64,000 nucleotides of DNA from Epiperipatus broadwayi (Eukaryota > Onychophora > Udeonychophora > Euonychophora > Peripatidae). Of the stretch, positions 25,619 to 36,637 are shown one piece after another. Position numbers and translations under genes: made by a program. The DNA lies in contig JAQFVV010006216.1 of NCBI GenBank assembly GCA_028023455.1, forward strand, positions 1,898,445 to 1,962,444, read 5' to 3'. A model generated the notes under the pieces. That model did not search any database. It saw only the letters and a list, made by a program, of their open reading frames with translations, and was not told where the DNA came from. The stretch's first letter is position 1. Each line of letters opens with the position of its first letter.

Positions 25619-26225
25619 TTTCATTAAGAAAATTTATAAAGGAATATGTGATATTGCATTTTATGCACCACCTACATTAAATAAATTAATAAACAATTCA
25701 AAAGATAAAATTTTATTGATAAATAAAAATTGTATCATTTACAAATGGACATGTAGGTGTGGCAGTGGATATATAGGTGAATCGAGGTGCACATTGGAAA
25801 AAAGAACACTTATTATTATTTAAAAGGATTCAAAACACAAAACAAAATTTTAAAAATAATGATACTTTATCAGCTTCTGTCTTTTATGACCATAATAAAT
25901 CATGTATATATGGTTTCGATTTTAATTATAACAACGTAAAAATATTGGAAAATGAAAGAAATAATAATAAAAGGAAAATTAAAGAGGCGATGTTAATATA
26001 TAAATATAAGCAAGATTTAATTAATAGGCAAGCAGCAAATGTTAAGATCACAGAATTATGGGAAAATTGACATCATTGAATTATGGGAAAGCTGACATTT
26101 TAAAAGTGATAGTTGACAAAGCTACAAGTTAGTTGAAAGTGCTTCTAAGTGACAGTTATACATATATTTTTTTATAAACTTTTGAGTACTGTATTTTCAA
26201 ATATTTATTTATAAATTTACATATA
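25471..26225 (+). mobile_element. Penelope-like element 3' end, right inverted arm
   Basis: This is the mirror copy of the left arm, head to head at 25470/25471. Here the endonuclease motif reads CRCGSGYIGESRCTLEKR with the glycine kept. A 6-nt loss just after it removes the KEH turn seen in the left arm. The C-terminal frame is 25777-26070, ending in a stop, and the 3' UTR ends near 26225. A 74-bp tandem duplication (from about 25471 to about 25615) repeats the N-terminal part of the fragment. Both arms are 5'-truncated at the same residue region, so they were probably generated by one inverted duplication or paired insertion rather than independently. Confidence 0.85.
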
Positions 26226-27297
26226 GTATTTAAAAAAAATACAGACATTGATTTGTAATATTATATAGATTTATGATTTATAATATTATATATATATATA
26301 TATATATAATAAATTAAAGCTTTCTTCAAGTCATCTTGAATAATGTTCATGGATTTGAAAAATTATGTCTTTTATAGATAGTCTCTCACTTTTCAGGTCA
26401 TCCTTCTTTGGCAAGTCATGCATCACTCATGGGAACTATGCTTGAAATGATGTTATTTCCATCTTCTGTAGTTTCTTTTTTTCTGGATTGATCAAGACAT
26501 TTAAGACAGAACATTTGATATTTCATTAGGCATTATACAGGTGAATATTAAATCATTGCACTTCCTATGGTCATAGCAATAGAACTCTGGCCCTACGGCA
26601 ATGTTAAATTGGCCAGAATACATTGCTCTGCAGTCATAAAAGATTTGTTTCTTTAATTCACTATTTGGTATTTAATGGCTTTTGTAAGAAAAGAATTATA
26701 TTATCATTTATACATATATGCTGGTGATGTTCTATTTCTTTATTTTATCCATATTCAAATAATAGCACAGTTTTTATTTTAAATGTCAATTTAAAATCAG
26801 TTCAGTTATTTTTATCCAACTGCACAAATCTATCAATTTTTTTTTCTGTTTAAATATCAGCTATAGTTTTTTATAATTTTGCACTACAAAAATTAAATGA
26901 ATAATTTGGAATGTTGGAATAAGTTGTCCATATTCACTTAAGATTTAAACATTTAATTTTTAGATGTTGGTGTTATACAGCTATTACATCCTTTTGAAAA
27001 TAATTACAGAAGATAGAAATGAACTGCGTTTGGCTTTTATACTGACTTTAGTTTCTGTTGTTTAGTACACTTGTATTTCTATTTTCTTTTCCATTGCTGT
27101 ATGTGTTTATTTTTGCATGTATTATATTGATTGTAAGTCAAAATAAAATTATGTAATAGAATTCTGCATTCACCTTCCGCATTTGGTTACCTAGTGACTG
27201 GCTTGACATTAGGTCATCGCTATGATTACCGAGTCTAAGTCTTGTATGATAATATAAAATACATTGAGATTTAATTCATTATTGGTATATATATATA
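26226..27297. other. A+T-rich stretch between PLE fragments
   Basis: It begins with a (TA)n tract (26287-26309). I see no coding or transposon motif in the rest. Confidence 0.5.
26287..26309. repeat. (TA)n microsatellite
   Basis: Lies about 60 bp beyond the right end of the inverted PLE pair; PLE fragments here repeatedly border (TA)n tracts. Confidence 0.9.
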
Positions 27298-28870
27298 GAT
27301 GGTGGTAAAGGAGATCTGGGTAATTTAGAGGTGGGTGTAGTTAACCAAATAGATAATGGATTGATAATTGGCACTGATTTTAATACAATATCTAGCATAG
27401 ATACAGAGTTTGATATTAATAGGGATTATTCTAGTAAACAACATTTACAGAGTCTAACATTAATTAATACAGGGGCAATCCCTAAACGTTTCTCTAGACG
27501 TCTAAATAATAAGCAGGTTATAAGTAATTGACAAACATTACATAGTACATCGTTTCTTAAACTTAGGAAATTATATGATAAATTAGTTAGATATAGACAA
27601 CATAATAGTAATTTTGCATATTTTATTAACAATAACATAATTCCTAAAGGCCTCAGAATAAAATTTATTGCTAACATAGACCAATTTCCTAGGGAACATG
27701 CAATTAAATGGGATAATACAATAAGAGAAGCATCTGTTGCATTAACACATATTTTGAAAGATGCATTTTTGGTAAGACTTAAGTTAATTGAAAAAGAAAT
27801 TATACATTTTGGTAGTTGTAATTTAATGAATATAGATGAACAGAAGGAATTACAGGAATCGGTTTTTTTGAGAGTGAAGTTATTGGTGAAGAAATTTCAT
27901 AATAAAATGTATCATTGGTTCAAAGTTATGGGTAATGAGCCAAGATTTGAATTAGTTACTAATCAGTCACAAACACTAATTAATTGTATGACTTCTGATA
28001 ATCATACTGTGTCAGATATTTCTACATCGGATATGATTCCAATTGATACTGATCGATTATTTATATCATCTTCACATTCATTAGATTGTGTTGAAATGTT
28101 ACCATCTGTTCTTAATAGTGATGCTGGTTTAGCATTGGTTCATAGAGTTACAGATTCTTCTGAATGCACTAACAATATTTTAGTTTCTGGAAATACAAAT
28201 ACTAATAAATCTAACTCAAATATTTATAGCAATGACTTTTTATGTTTAGCTAATAAGGAAAACAATGTGATTAATTGAACTAACATTAATCTTAGTGAGG
28301 CAGAATGTTCACTGTTAAATAAAGGTTTATCTTTTTGCCCTACAGTTCAGTCATTTTATCAAAAAAATGAATTTAAAATTCATCAGGATTTAGATAATTT
28401 TTCAAGAAGACTTAGATTAAGAGAATTTTTTGGAAACCAAGAATGTGATACTATTGGGAAATTACGATCTGATTGGACACCACCACATCAAAGGAATGTG
28501 TTATTAGATACGTACATTGATAATGTATATCAGGATATTATTAATGAAATTAGACTTAAACAACATAGTAAGTATAAGAGTAATTTAACATTGAGAGAGA
28601 TGAATGCATTATGCAATTTAGTGAAAAGACAGGATATTATTATAAAACCAGCTGACAAAGGTGGATCAATAGTAATTATGAATAAAGATGATTATGTTAA
28701 AAAAGCTCTGGAGCTTTTAGATGATAAAATTTTTTATGAGCCTATTTCACTAACCACTATTAATTCATTATTCAAGAGTATACTTTTTAGTTTAAAAGAT
28801 ATGAGAGCTATAAATAATAATGTATATTTTTTCTTTCTGATGAAAACCAGTCCTCTGGTTGAAATATAAT
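27298..28870 (+). pseudogene. Penelope-like element, 5' part of ORF (before the RT core)
   Basis: One reading frame runs from 27331 to 28869 (about 510 codons), broken only by TGA at 27529-27531 and TGA at 28276-28278. The last third is diagnostic of PLE reverse transcriptases: SRRLRLREFF, then SDWTPP, then NLVKRQDIIIKPADKGGS followed by IVIMNKDDYVKKAL. The family has this KPADKGG-x-x-VI segment N-terminal to the catalytic RT motifs. The sequence stops resembling the family soon after NNNVYFFFLM, before the PKIHK and YADD-type motifs, so the RT core and endonuclease are absent. The 5' side abuts a (TA)n tract. It may derive from the same family as the inverted 3' ends at 24.8-26.2 kb, but no shared segment proves this. 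The copy is dead. Confidence 0.85.
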
Positions 28871-30835
28871 ATTATTTATTGGATTTATAAGACTTTTTTT
28901 GTGTTTATATATATATATATGATTTGTTTAACTAGTTGTTATCCTTTTATTAGATAAGGGAAATTGGTCTATTGTCACATTTATTTAATATAGTATTTAA
29001 TAACATAAACATTTGTTGCATGTATATATATGAGTATATTTACTCTATAAAATGATAGTGCATGCTCAATCATCTATTAGTTAATCTTACATTTTAAATG
29101 AGTTTGGTTTGGTGGTGTGAGTAAATAAAGGCTGGACTCAATCGGATTGTAAGCTATCCTTATAGGTATAACAAATCTATTAACATCCTTTGTTATGTAA
29201 AAACAAATTATAACACTAACTATTAGTAGAACATGACATGTCTTTTGTTTTATTTTCTTTTTTTGGTGTTAAGTCTATTGACTACAAATTAACCAAATCC
29301 CAAATTTAGTGTAAAAAAGTAACAAAAAATGGGAAGTTATTATATGATTTCTTATTTTTTTTAAATTAAAAATTAAAAATTAAAGATAGTAAATGAAATT
29401 AAATCACATAAACAATGGGAATACAGCATTAAATATAATATGCTCATGACACAGACTGGAGATGCTAGAAAAGAAACTGAATTGTTTTAATCAAGAAAAA
29501 GTTAGATAATTCTTTTAAGCTATCACCATGCATAAAAATGTTTAAAATGGAACTAAAGTTTGATTTATGATTTGATAATTTTATAAAAAAACAAATTATC
29601 TCCAGAAGCTATTGTAAATGATTAGAGCGGGAAAAGTTTATAGAGGTTAAAGGAACAATATTTCCACAGAAAAGACTTATGTTAATAGTTCCAAGGGAAC
29701 AATTGGGATAAAAATTTATTACTCAACCAACACAAAGCAAAACCAAAAAAAGATCACACACCTTGCAATCTATAGCAGATAATATTATACCAAAGCATTT
29801 TGGGGGTAGGATCATAGATGGGAGACAGCCAGACACATATCTATGAATAATTTTACTTTATAAGCAAATAACATCAGTAATGTCTTCGTCATCAGTAGGA
29901 GGAAAAAATGTTCACTAGGAACATGAACATCACCTTTCCATTGTCAAGTCTTTGGTCAATTACATACAGGATGACCATACACCATCAAATAAGTTACCAA
30001 CTCACAAGATCAAATTTTCTTAATCTATAGGGAACCAGCTGTCTTGTCACCTGTGTATCAGTTTGCTGAAGGATAGCTAACTGCATGGACTAACAATTTC
30101 CATATCCAAATTATATATGTATCATATAGAATCCATTTTTCTTTGTTGTATAACTGTTATTTTTTATTGAAAAAATTGATGATCCAGTCCTATAATCATT
30201 GATCATAATTATCTAAGGAAAGTTTATAGATCAATCATTACAATTTTTGATTATAATAAAATCTAGATGCTGATCCCTAGACCTACTGACTAAAGAACTG
30301 GATGACTGATTGTGGTGTTGAGATAAGATATTATCTATAAAATATTAAATGCTCAGACTAGTACAAGATAATTTTATATGTATATTGTTATTTCTAAATT
30401 AACGTGAATATTATTTGTTATTCTATATGATTGACTAAACCTCATGTATGAATGGCTATTGCTATCATAAACACTGATAATGTCTAGGGGGACTTCATCC
30501 CCAAAGACAGCAGTCAGTAAATTATGATGCATTGCCATAGATTAAGGTAGACAAGTTAAAGCCAAGGAATAGAAGAATTGATTAATAGGATGATCATATC
30601 AAAATAATCATAAATTATGTTGTTAGACTAAGCAAATGGTTAGAGCAGCTAATGGATGATCATCCTCACATGGGATTAAATATTAGGGGGGGTGATCACA
30701 TTATTATATGTATCAAATGAAGGATGATCTGACCTACCCAAATATCAAATTAATTTGTTCAAAAAGATTGTCAATCACCCACAAAAGAATAAAGCTGTTG
30801 ATGATTTATTTTATTTGACTAAAGTTCATGTATGT
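28871..30835. other. A+T-rich stretch, no named feature
   Basis: A short (TA)n run at about 28906-28920 directly follows the PLE truncation. Nothing else is recognisable on either strand. Confidence 0.5.
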
Positions 30836-31075
30836 TGCCTCATTTGTATAACTTTCCATTATTCATGATATATCATTTATATAATTTTCCATTACCCATG
30901 CCATATCCTTTATTTAACTTTCTATTACACATGCCATATCATTTATCTGACTTTCTCATATCATATCATTTATATTACTTTCTGTTATCCATGCTGTATC
31001 ATTTATCTAATTTTCCATTACCCATGCCAGATCATTTATCTGACTTTCCATTACCCATGCCAAATCACACATATA
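30836..31075 (+). repeat. 33-bp minisatellite, about 7 imperfect units
   Basis: A unit resembling ATGCCATATCATTTATCTGA then CTTTCCATTACCC repeats about seven times, with one 6-nt-shorter unit. Because 33 is divisible by three, the array stays open as 11-residue repeats of the type MPYHLSDFPLP within a 115-codon plus frame (30832-31179). No signal or other domain supports it as a real protein. Confidence 0.85.
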
Positions 31076-31515
31076 AATCAGATATAAAAAATTTAATTTC
31101 ATATCAAACTTCTGATAATTATCATCTTAGCTTATTAGAATCATGCATATACCCAAAGACTTTGAATACTGAGGAGTAACAGGAATATGGAAAGAGTCCA
31201 TGATGCTGAGGACCTAAAGTTCAACTATATGGTAATAATATATATCTGAGATGAAATAAGCATACCATCAAATGTAATATATTTATAACTGGTAAACTCT
31301 AGAAGCTCAAACTCATACCATCATCTCAATGTACCATAAAATGATTGGTGCAAATAGCCATTTTGTTCCATTCCATTATCATTTATGACCAACTATTCAG
31401 GCTAGATAATATGCAGTTGTTTCATTAGGAATCTGATCATATTCCCAATATACCTGATCCATTACAATATCATAACATTTTCTTCAATCTTATGATGATA
31501 AACAAATCTGTTTTA
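31076..31515. other. unassigned stretch between minisatellite and LINE
   Basis: It may contain a decayed 3' end of the LINE, but I cannot align it with confidence. Confidence 0.35.
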
Positions 31516-32725
31516 TTAGTGTAAGAGATATGTTTTACTTATATTTATTGTTATATTATTAAATTTACACCATTCTTTGAAATAAACAATATCTTTTTGA
31601 AGATCAATATGATCATCATATGTGCTAATTTTTTTAAATAATTTACAGCCATCTACATAGGTAAGTATCATACTTTTTATTTTAGAAAGTAAAGTTGCTA
31701 ATATTCCATTCCGAGAAACTCCAATATTATTTTTGAATAATTTAGAGTTAATTTTATCTATACAAATGTAAGAGCATCGATTTTCCAAATAATTAATAAA
31801 TATTAATACCATTTACGTTCTTTATTACTTTTTACAATGCTTTTTAAATCCCATTATTGACATTTTCGATTGCACCAGCATTCTTCTTCAAAAGACTTGG
31901 AAATATAAGTAGAAGTTCTAAAGTAAATTTCTGGGGCAACTGAGAAGATTGTAAAAAAACATTATAAAAAGTACTCAAGAAGATAAAAGATATTAATATT
32001 ATATGGATTTGGCAATGCAATAAGAAAAATAAAGTTATAATAATTAATAAACCATGCAATTAAATTAAAACTAATTGCCATCAGTTTAAGGTAATATATT
32101 AGGTGATTACATGACAAATTATCAAATGCTGTGACATATCAAAATAAATAACATATAAGTTGCATATGTTCAGAAAGAGCATGAACAATATGATCATATT
32201 CCCATTAGGTTAGTATCAACAGACTTTCCAGGTACAAAACCATGTTGATAATTAGGCAAGTCCTTAATCATATCTGTAATAATATTATTATAAATACATC
32301 TATAATAACCTATATCAGAGCAATCTCCCTTCTTATAAATAGGCACAATCTTAGAAATTTTAAATATGTTAGTAACAATGCATTTTTCAATAGACAAATT
32401 AATTACATAACATAATGGAGCTACCAAACAATCTGCACAACCCTTAATAATACAATTACAAATATTACCACATCACATAGATGACTTAGAATTAAGTTTG
32501 TATATTGAATTAAGCACATCAATAATTTTATCTACATCAATATTTCTGCTGCTTTTATTATTTGATTCAATACCCATCATATCCCCATCAGTAATATTTA
32601 AATACATATTTGTAAATTCATTCATAGAAGGCTATGTTAAATTATTTTTGTACCTTTTGTTCCCAACAATATTTAAATTTTTAATATAATTCCAAAACAT
32701 TTGTGGATTATAGATCACATGACCC
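31516..32725 (-). pseudogene. Jockey-like LINE reverse transcriptase, split by an insertion
   Basis: On the minus strand the order of motifs is that of a Jockey-type LINE. About 32715 has MFWNYIKNLN, the linker after the endonuclease. About 32450 has IIKGCADCLVAPLCYVINLS. About 32360 has ISKIVPIYKKGDCSDIGYYR, and about 32240 has YQHGFVPGKSVDTNL. About 32070 has FDNLSCNHLIYYLKLM, a degraded F-x-KAFD...H-x-LL-x-KL segment. After the insertion come NYLENRCSYICID, then IGVSRNGILATLLSK (from G-x-PQGS-x-LGPLL) and LTYVDGCKLF, a mutated YADD box. The last is DLQKDIVYFKEWCKFNNITI. Several stops and frameshifts break it, and the catalytic Asp pair reads VD. The copy would have copied its own RNA at a nicked target; it is dead. 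Confidence 0.85.
31801..32038 (-). mobile_element. 238-bp retroposon inserted in the Jockey-like LINE
   Basis: The insert is flanked by an exact 13-bp duplication, AATAATTAATAAA (31788-31800 and 32039-32051). Removing it rejoins the LINE frame between ...NLIAWFI and NYLENRC. Its 3' part (minus strand) contains GAAGAAGAATGCTGGTGCAA and then AAAGCATTGTAAAAAGTAAT followed by AAAGAAC. The same words in the same order occur at 58374-58450, after the RTE-like LINE. It is therefore likely a SINE or truncated copy mobilised through a shared 3' tail. No tRNA-like head is visible. Confidence 0.8.
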
Positions 32726-33485
32726 TGATCTCTTAAGCTTATAAGTTATAAACAAAGAGGATTGCCAATTCCTCAACAAGCTTTATGATAAATTCTTAGC
32801 CAGAGCCAGCATTTAAATATCTCTGTCAGGAACCCCCCCCAACCCCTGACCTATTATTATTTCACTTGATTTTTACTTACTTTTTTGTACTTGATTTTTT
32901 TTACTTACTTCTGATGTCTAGCCTTAGACATTTTAATTTCACAGCAGTGATTTTTTTCAAATATCTTGCCTTAGGAATTTTAGTTTTAATTTTCCATTGA
33001 TTTCAGCCATTTTCATATAGATATTTATCACTTACAGGCTTCTTGGTGGTTATGCAGTGTCACCTAGTGGCCAAAGTATACATAACTGAAAACTACCATT
33101 TATTTGACTTGATTTAATTAAAATAAATATTTCACTGTTAAACAAAAAAAATCTCTATTAAAAAGCTTTCCTATCTTTTTTTGTCCTTTCCATTTATCCT
33201 TTGTTATGCATATGTATATTAATATTTGTGGCCAACTCTGACATTGCTATAATAAAAATGAAATATTTAATTAATATAATTTAATCTACAAGTGCCCAAT
33301 TTAAATTAATGATTACTACCAATCATTTTATCAGACTAGAAAATATATACCATATACAACTTAAATTTAAGTTTTAATCATAACTAAATATTAATATATA
33401 TTTTGGTAGTTGTTTTATTGAGATCCATGCCATGGGATGTTGTTTTTTTTTTTGAAAAAATATAGATTATGAATATTCCCAGGCC
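32726..33485. other. unassigned A+T-rich stretch
   Basis: A C10 run lies near 32833, and GTCACCTAGTGGCC lies near 33060. No coding or transposon signature was recognised. Confidence 0.45.
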
Positions 33486-34325
33486 CTTTTTTTCACAAAT
33501 AAATCACATAAACTAGGCTTTTTAAAAAAAAAAAAGTTAAACTTAGACTTTTTTAAAAAAGTTATGATGCTTTTTTATTTGTAAAAATAGCATTTTTTTA
33601 CCATTTTAAAACAAACTTCATAGTTATTAAAAAATCAGATATATTAATCTTTAACTGAGATTTAAAGTTTATATCTGTGTTAGAGATAATCTCTAGTTTC
33701 GAAGATGATTAATAATAATGATTAGTGTATTTAGCTGAAATGGATGGCATCAGAGTTGTGAGAGGAGGGAGTTTGACAATAGCAAATGAAAATGTAACAA
33801 ATAAATCGCACACCCAAACTTTAAACTTAGCAGGCTTTTTTTTTTTGGAATGCCACATTTAAAAAAAAAAAAATCAACAAGTTCAGAGTTATTAAACTTT
33901 TTTTGGATTGCCGCTTTTTTTAAAAACAACTATCAACAAGTTCCAAGTTATTAAGCTTTTTTTTTGGTTACACAAATAAATAACACAAACAAACTTTAAA
34001 CTTAGTGGGCTTTTTTTTTTGGATTACCATTTTTTTATAAACTAACATTAACAAAAATAAAACTTATTGCGCTTTCTTTTTATTTTTTTCCTATAAAAGA
34101 TAAACCAATTGATAAAAGATTAAAAATAACATTGACTAAGTTTAATAACATTTTTTAAAAAAACAACAACAAATTTAAAACTTAGTAGCCTTTTTTTTTT
34201 ACTTTCCGATTTCTTTAAAAATTCACATCAACAAAAATAAAAGTTGTTATGAATTTTTTTTTCCTATAAAGATAAACAACTTTAAAAAGGATTAAAAATA
34301 ACATTGGCTAAGTTTAAAATGGCAC
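33486..34325. repeat. degenerate tandem array, period about 175-180 bp
   Basis: AAACTTAG followed by a T run recurs with its end at 33830, 34005 and 34185. A weaker relative is near 33505-33545. CCTATAAA-AGATAAA...ATTAAAAATAACATTG recurs at about 34090 and about 34262. T9-T10 runs alternate with short A+T spacers. This is a satellite-like array of at least three to four diverged units. It abuts the broken 3' side of the Merlin transposase. Confidence 0.7.
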
Positions 34326-34329
34326 CCCC

Positions 34330-34900
34330 CAAAAAAAAATCCATTGTGGAGGTAGTACTTTCCTGGTGGTTCTTTCTCCATCTAAACAGAGTTTCATCAA
34401 TCTCAACTATCAAACCGGGCCCACTAATTTGACAGCACGGTCAAGAACGCATGTGGACCATTGGTCAAATGCAAAATGGCATTTTTGCCTAGGCTCAATT
34501 CTTTCTGGACAGCTTTGACAGTTAGATATTCATGGCTCCAGTAATATATTAGATGTATAGCTTTAACCAATGATATTCTAGAGCCATCAAACCAAGTGAT
34601 ATTTCTAATGGAAACTGTTCTACTGCATGAATGAGATGAACATCTAAACTGGCATGTACTTTTTCCACTCCTAAATTTCATTGAGGCTCCACATTCACAT
34701 TTTTTTGAATGTGGAAGTACATTCTTGTTTTGCAAAAAGGCCATAGCATCACATTCTGTTGTCAGTAAATCACATAATCAAACAATTCTGGGGTTTACTG
34801 TGCCATTATTATTTTCTGGTGGGTGTTCTTGAGTAAACGCTACTTGATGCATTAACTATTTACATGTATGTTCAGACATACCCTTGGACAATGTTTTTCA
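34330..34900 (-). pseudogene. Merlin (IS1016/ISXO2-like) transposase, N-terminal part
   Basis: On the minus strand the frame 34744-34424 starts MAFLQNKNVLPHSKKCECG and carries a zinc-ribbon-like set. The CECG...CQFRCSSHSCSRTVSIRN segment is followed by ITWFDGSRISL and KAIHLIYYWSHEYLTVKAV. This matches the N-terminal region of Merlin/ISXO2-type transposases. Near 34437, in another frame, comes GPGLIVEIDETLFRWRKNH, which holds the first catalytic Asp (VEIDE-x-x-F). The coding then runs into a C/A-rich break at about 34320-34340, where the tandem array starts. The rest of the catalytic domain is missing. LLTTECDA lies in frame just before the ATG, so the true start was further upstream. Merlin elements move by cut and paste; this copy is truncated and frameshifted. 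Confidence 0.85.
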
Positions 34901-35039
34901 CATTAAAATTTCACTATAGAATTGTGTAAACAGTCCGTTAATTATCAAATACTTCAATCATGTGAACTTCAATCATGTCATTTCAATAAATATATAAAAA
35001 AAATTTAAAATAAGAACATTTGATTACTTAAATTAAACA

Positions 35040-35235
35040 AACCCTACACCGTAAAAAAAGTGTGAAGTGTGCGATTCAGTATAAATAATTTACTGTGATG
35101 TGACAAAGTGATCTGTAACGTGTATTACAGCAGAATTGTTGAATTACACGTAAACATGGCTGCGAAATGTCGGCGGCGTAAACGGCATTTTTATGTGTTT
35201 TAGCACATAAATCGCTATTCACTTTTTTTTCTATT
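35040..35235 (-). mobile_element. probable 5' end of the Merlin element
   Basis: This is a CpG-bearing segment (ATGCCGTTTACGCCGCCGAC on the minus strand) about 300-500 bp before the transposase start. The position and composition suit the 5' terminal region of the same DNA element. No matching 3' terminal repeat is present, as expected if that side was lost. A 15-codon plus-strand ORF starting MAAKCRRRKRHF is present but is probably incidental. Confidence 0.35.
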
Positions 35236-35884
35236 TGCAATAATCTTAGATATGCTTAAAATTTCTACTTCACTACTCTCACTTCAAATATATAAATAAA
35301 TAATGTTAACAAAATGTATTTTTTGCTTAAACAGCATCACAACCTCCAACATTTCTTATCTTTGTTCAGTATTTATCCAATATCAAATTATCATAATTTA
35401 ATCTACAAGAATCACATTTTTTTCATTCACGTTTTCAATTATTTAAAATATGTGTGGTCAAATAAAAACTCTCTCTCTATATATATATAAGAAATGTGTA
35501 GGTTTATACAAGTATAATATATATATATATATGCAAAATTATACACATATAGATATGAATAGATAAATAAATATTCTAGGAAATTAAAAATAATAAAACA
35601 ACTTCCAGTTAATGACACTATGTTCTTTAAATGCAGATTTCTCATTTAATTTTTATTAACAATAAAAAGTAAATTAATCTAATTATTGAAATATGTTGCT
35701 TAGTAACAATCATTAGTTGAAAATAAAATGATGTCTCATTCCTTTAAAATATTATTAGCTCTTTTTTTAAAAAAATAAAATAAAACAAAACTATACAATA
35801 CAATAATTTTTAGATTTATTCTTTTTTAAAAAAATTTAATAATTAAAAAATATTCTCCAGCAATGACCAAATAAAAACGCTTAC

Positions 35885-36031
35885 CTTTAATCTAGAAAGA
35901 TCGGTGGCTTCTTTCCAGGATTTATCATCACGGATTTTTGTAACTCTTGGAAATCTGATGGAGATGCCATCAGCTGTGTGGGCATCAGATTTGCTGAATT
36001 CCGCACCTGTAATTTCCCAGACTGGTGCCTC
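35885..36031 (-). CDS. LIG3: DNA ligase III, one internal exon (OB-fold, motif VI)
   Basis: DNA ligase III seals nicks in nuclear base-excision and single-strand-break repair and in mitochondria, using ATP. The exon is 147 nt (49 codons, phase 0 at both ends). It is bounded on the minus strand by an acceptor ending TTATTCTAG and a donor AAG|GTAAGC. The translation contains PVWEITGAEFSKSDAHTADG followed by ISIRFPRVTKIRDDK and ends SWKEATDLSRLK. The FPR-x-TKIRDDK stretch is ligase motif VI at the end of the OB-fold domain. The WEITGAEFSK-x-x-AHTADG part separates LIG3 from LIG1 and LIG4. The frame is open and looks under selection. In known LIG3 proteins this segment is followed by a linker and often a BRCT domain; I found neither downstream, nor the catalytic core upstream. 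It is either part of a gene with very long introns or an isolated exon copy. Identification is strong; the state of the gene is unknown. Confidence 0.93.
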
Positions 36032-36637
36032 CTAGAATAAAAGCAAAAACAAAATCCAAATCTTTTTTAAAAATTAAAAATCATATCTATGACTTGCTGT
36101 TTACAAGTAAAACTGATAATACCAGTAAATATATATTAAATGTTTAAATTGTGGCTCTGTTATCTATCCAGCTTCAGAACTCTAGTAATATAATCATTAA
36201 GGAATTAGTTTTATGTCAGACTTCCAAAATGACTGTATATTATTTTCACTTAAATCCAAAATGAAATAAAATATGTATGCTTATGTGATCAAATATTATG
36301 CAATATATGTATTAATATGAGGACATGATTCATTAATTTTTGAAGAAAAATTGCATAACTAGTTAGCAAATATATTATTACCAAGCAATATTTGATATTT
36401 ATCAATAGTACTATCATTGCCTACTTCCTTCTAAAACTATTCAAGCAATTCAATTTCAGAGTTGCATCATAAACTATAATGAATGGTTACATCATTAAAA
36501 TTAAAATTACTTAAAACACAAATAAATCTTCATTTCTAATTCACTTGAGATTTTAATAAGCGATCATATTCGTAATTATAATTCTAATTAATAAATTTTT
36601 ATTTTTGTAATTTAATGAAAGCTAAAAAAATAAATAC

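Noticed and set aside
24785-26225. Hammerhead ribozyme in the PLE ends
   Set aside because: PLE terminal regions often carry one, but I found no CUGAUGA core paired with a GAAA in either arm.
27331-28869. Recoded TGA (selenocysteine or alternative code)
   Set aside because: The ligase exon uses TGG for its tryptophans, and other dead elements here also contain TGA among mixed stops. Ordinary point mutation is enough.
35439-35645. Minus-strand ORF rich in Tyr-Ile repeats
   Set aside because: It is the translation of (TA)n microsatellites, as are those at 15292-15519, 19766-19963 and 37051-37302.
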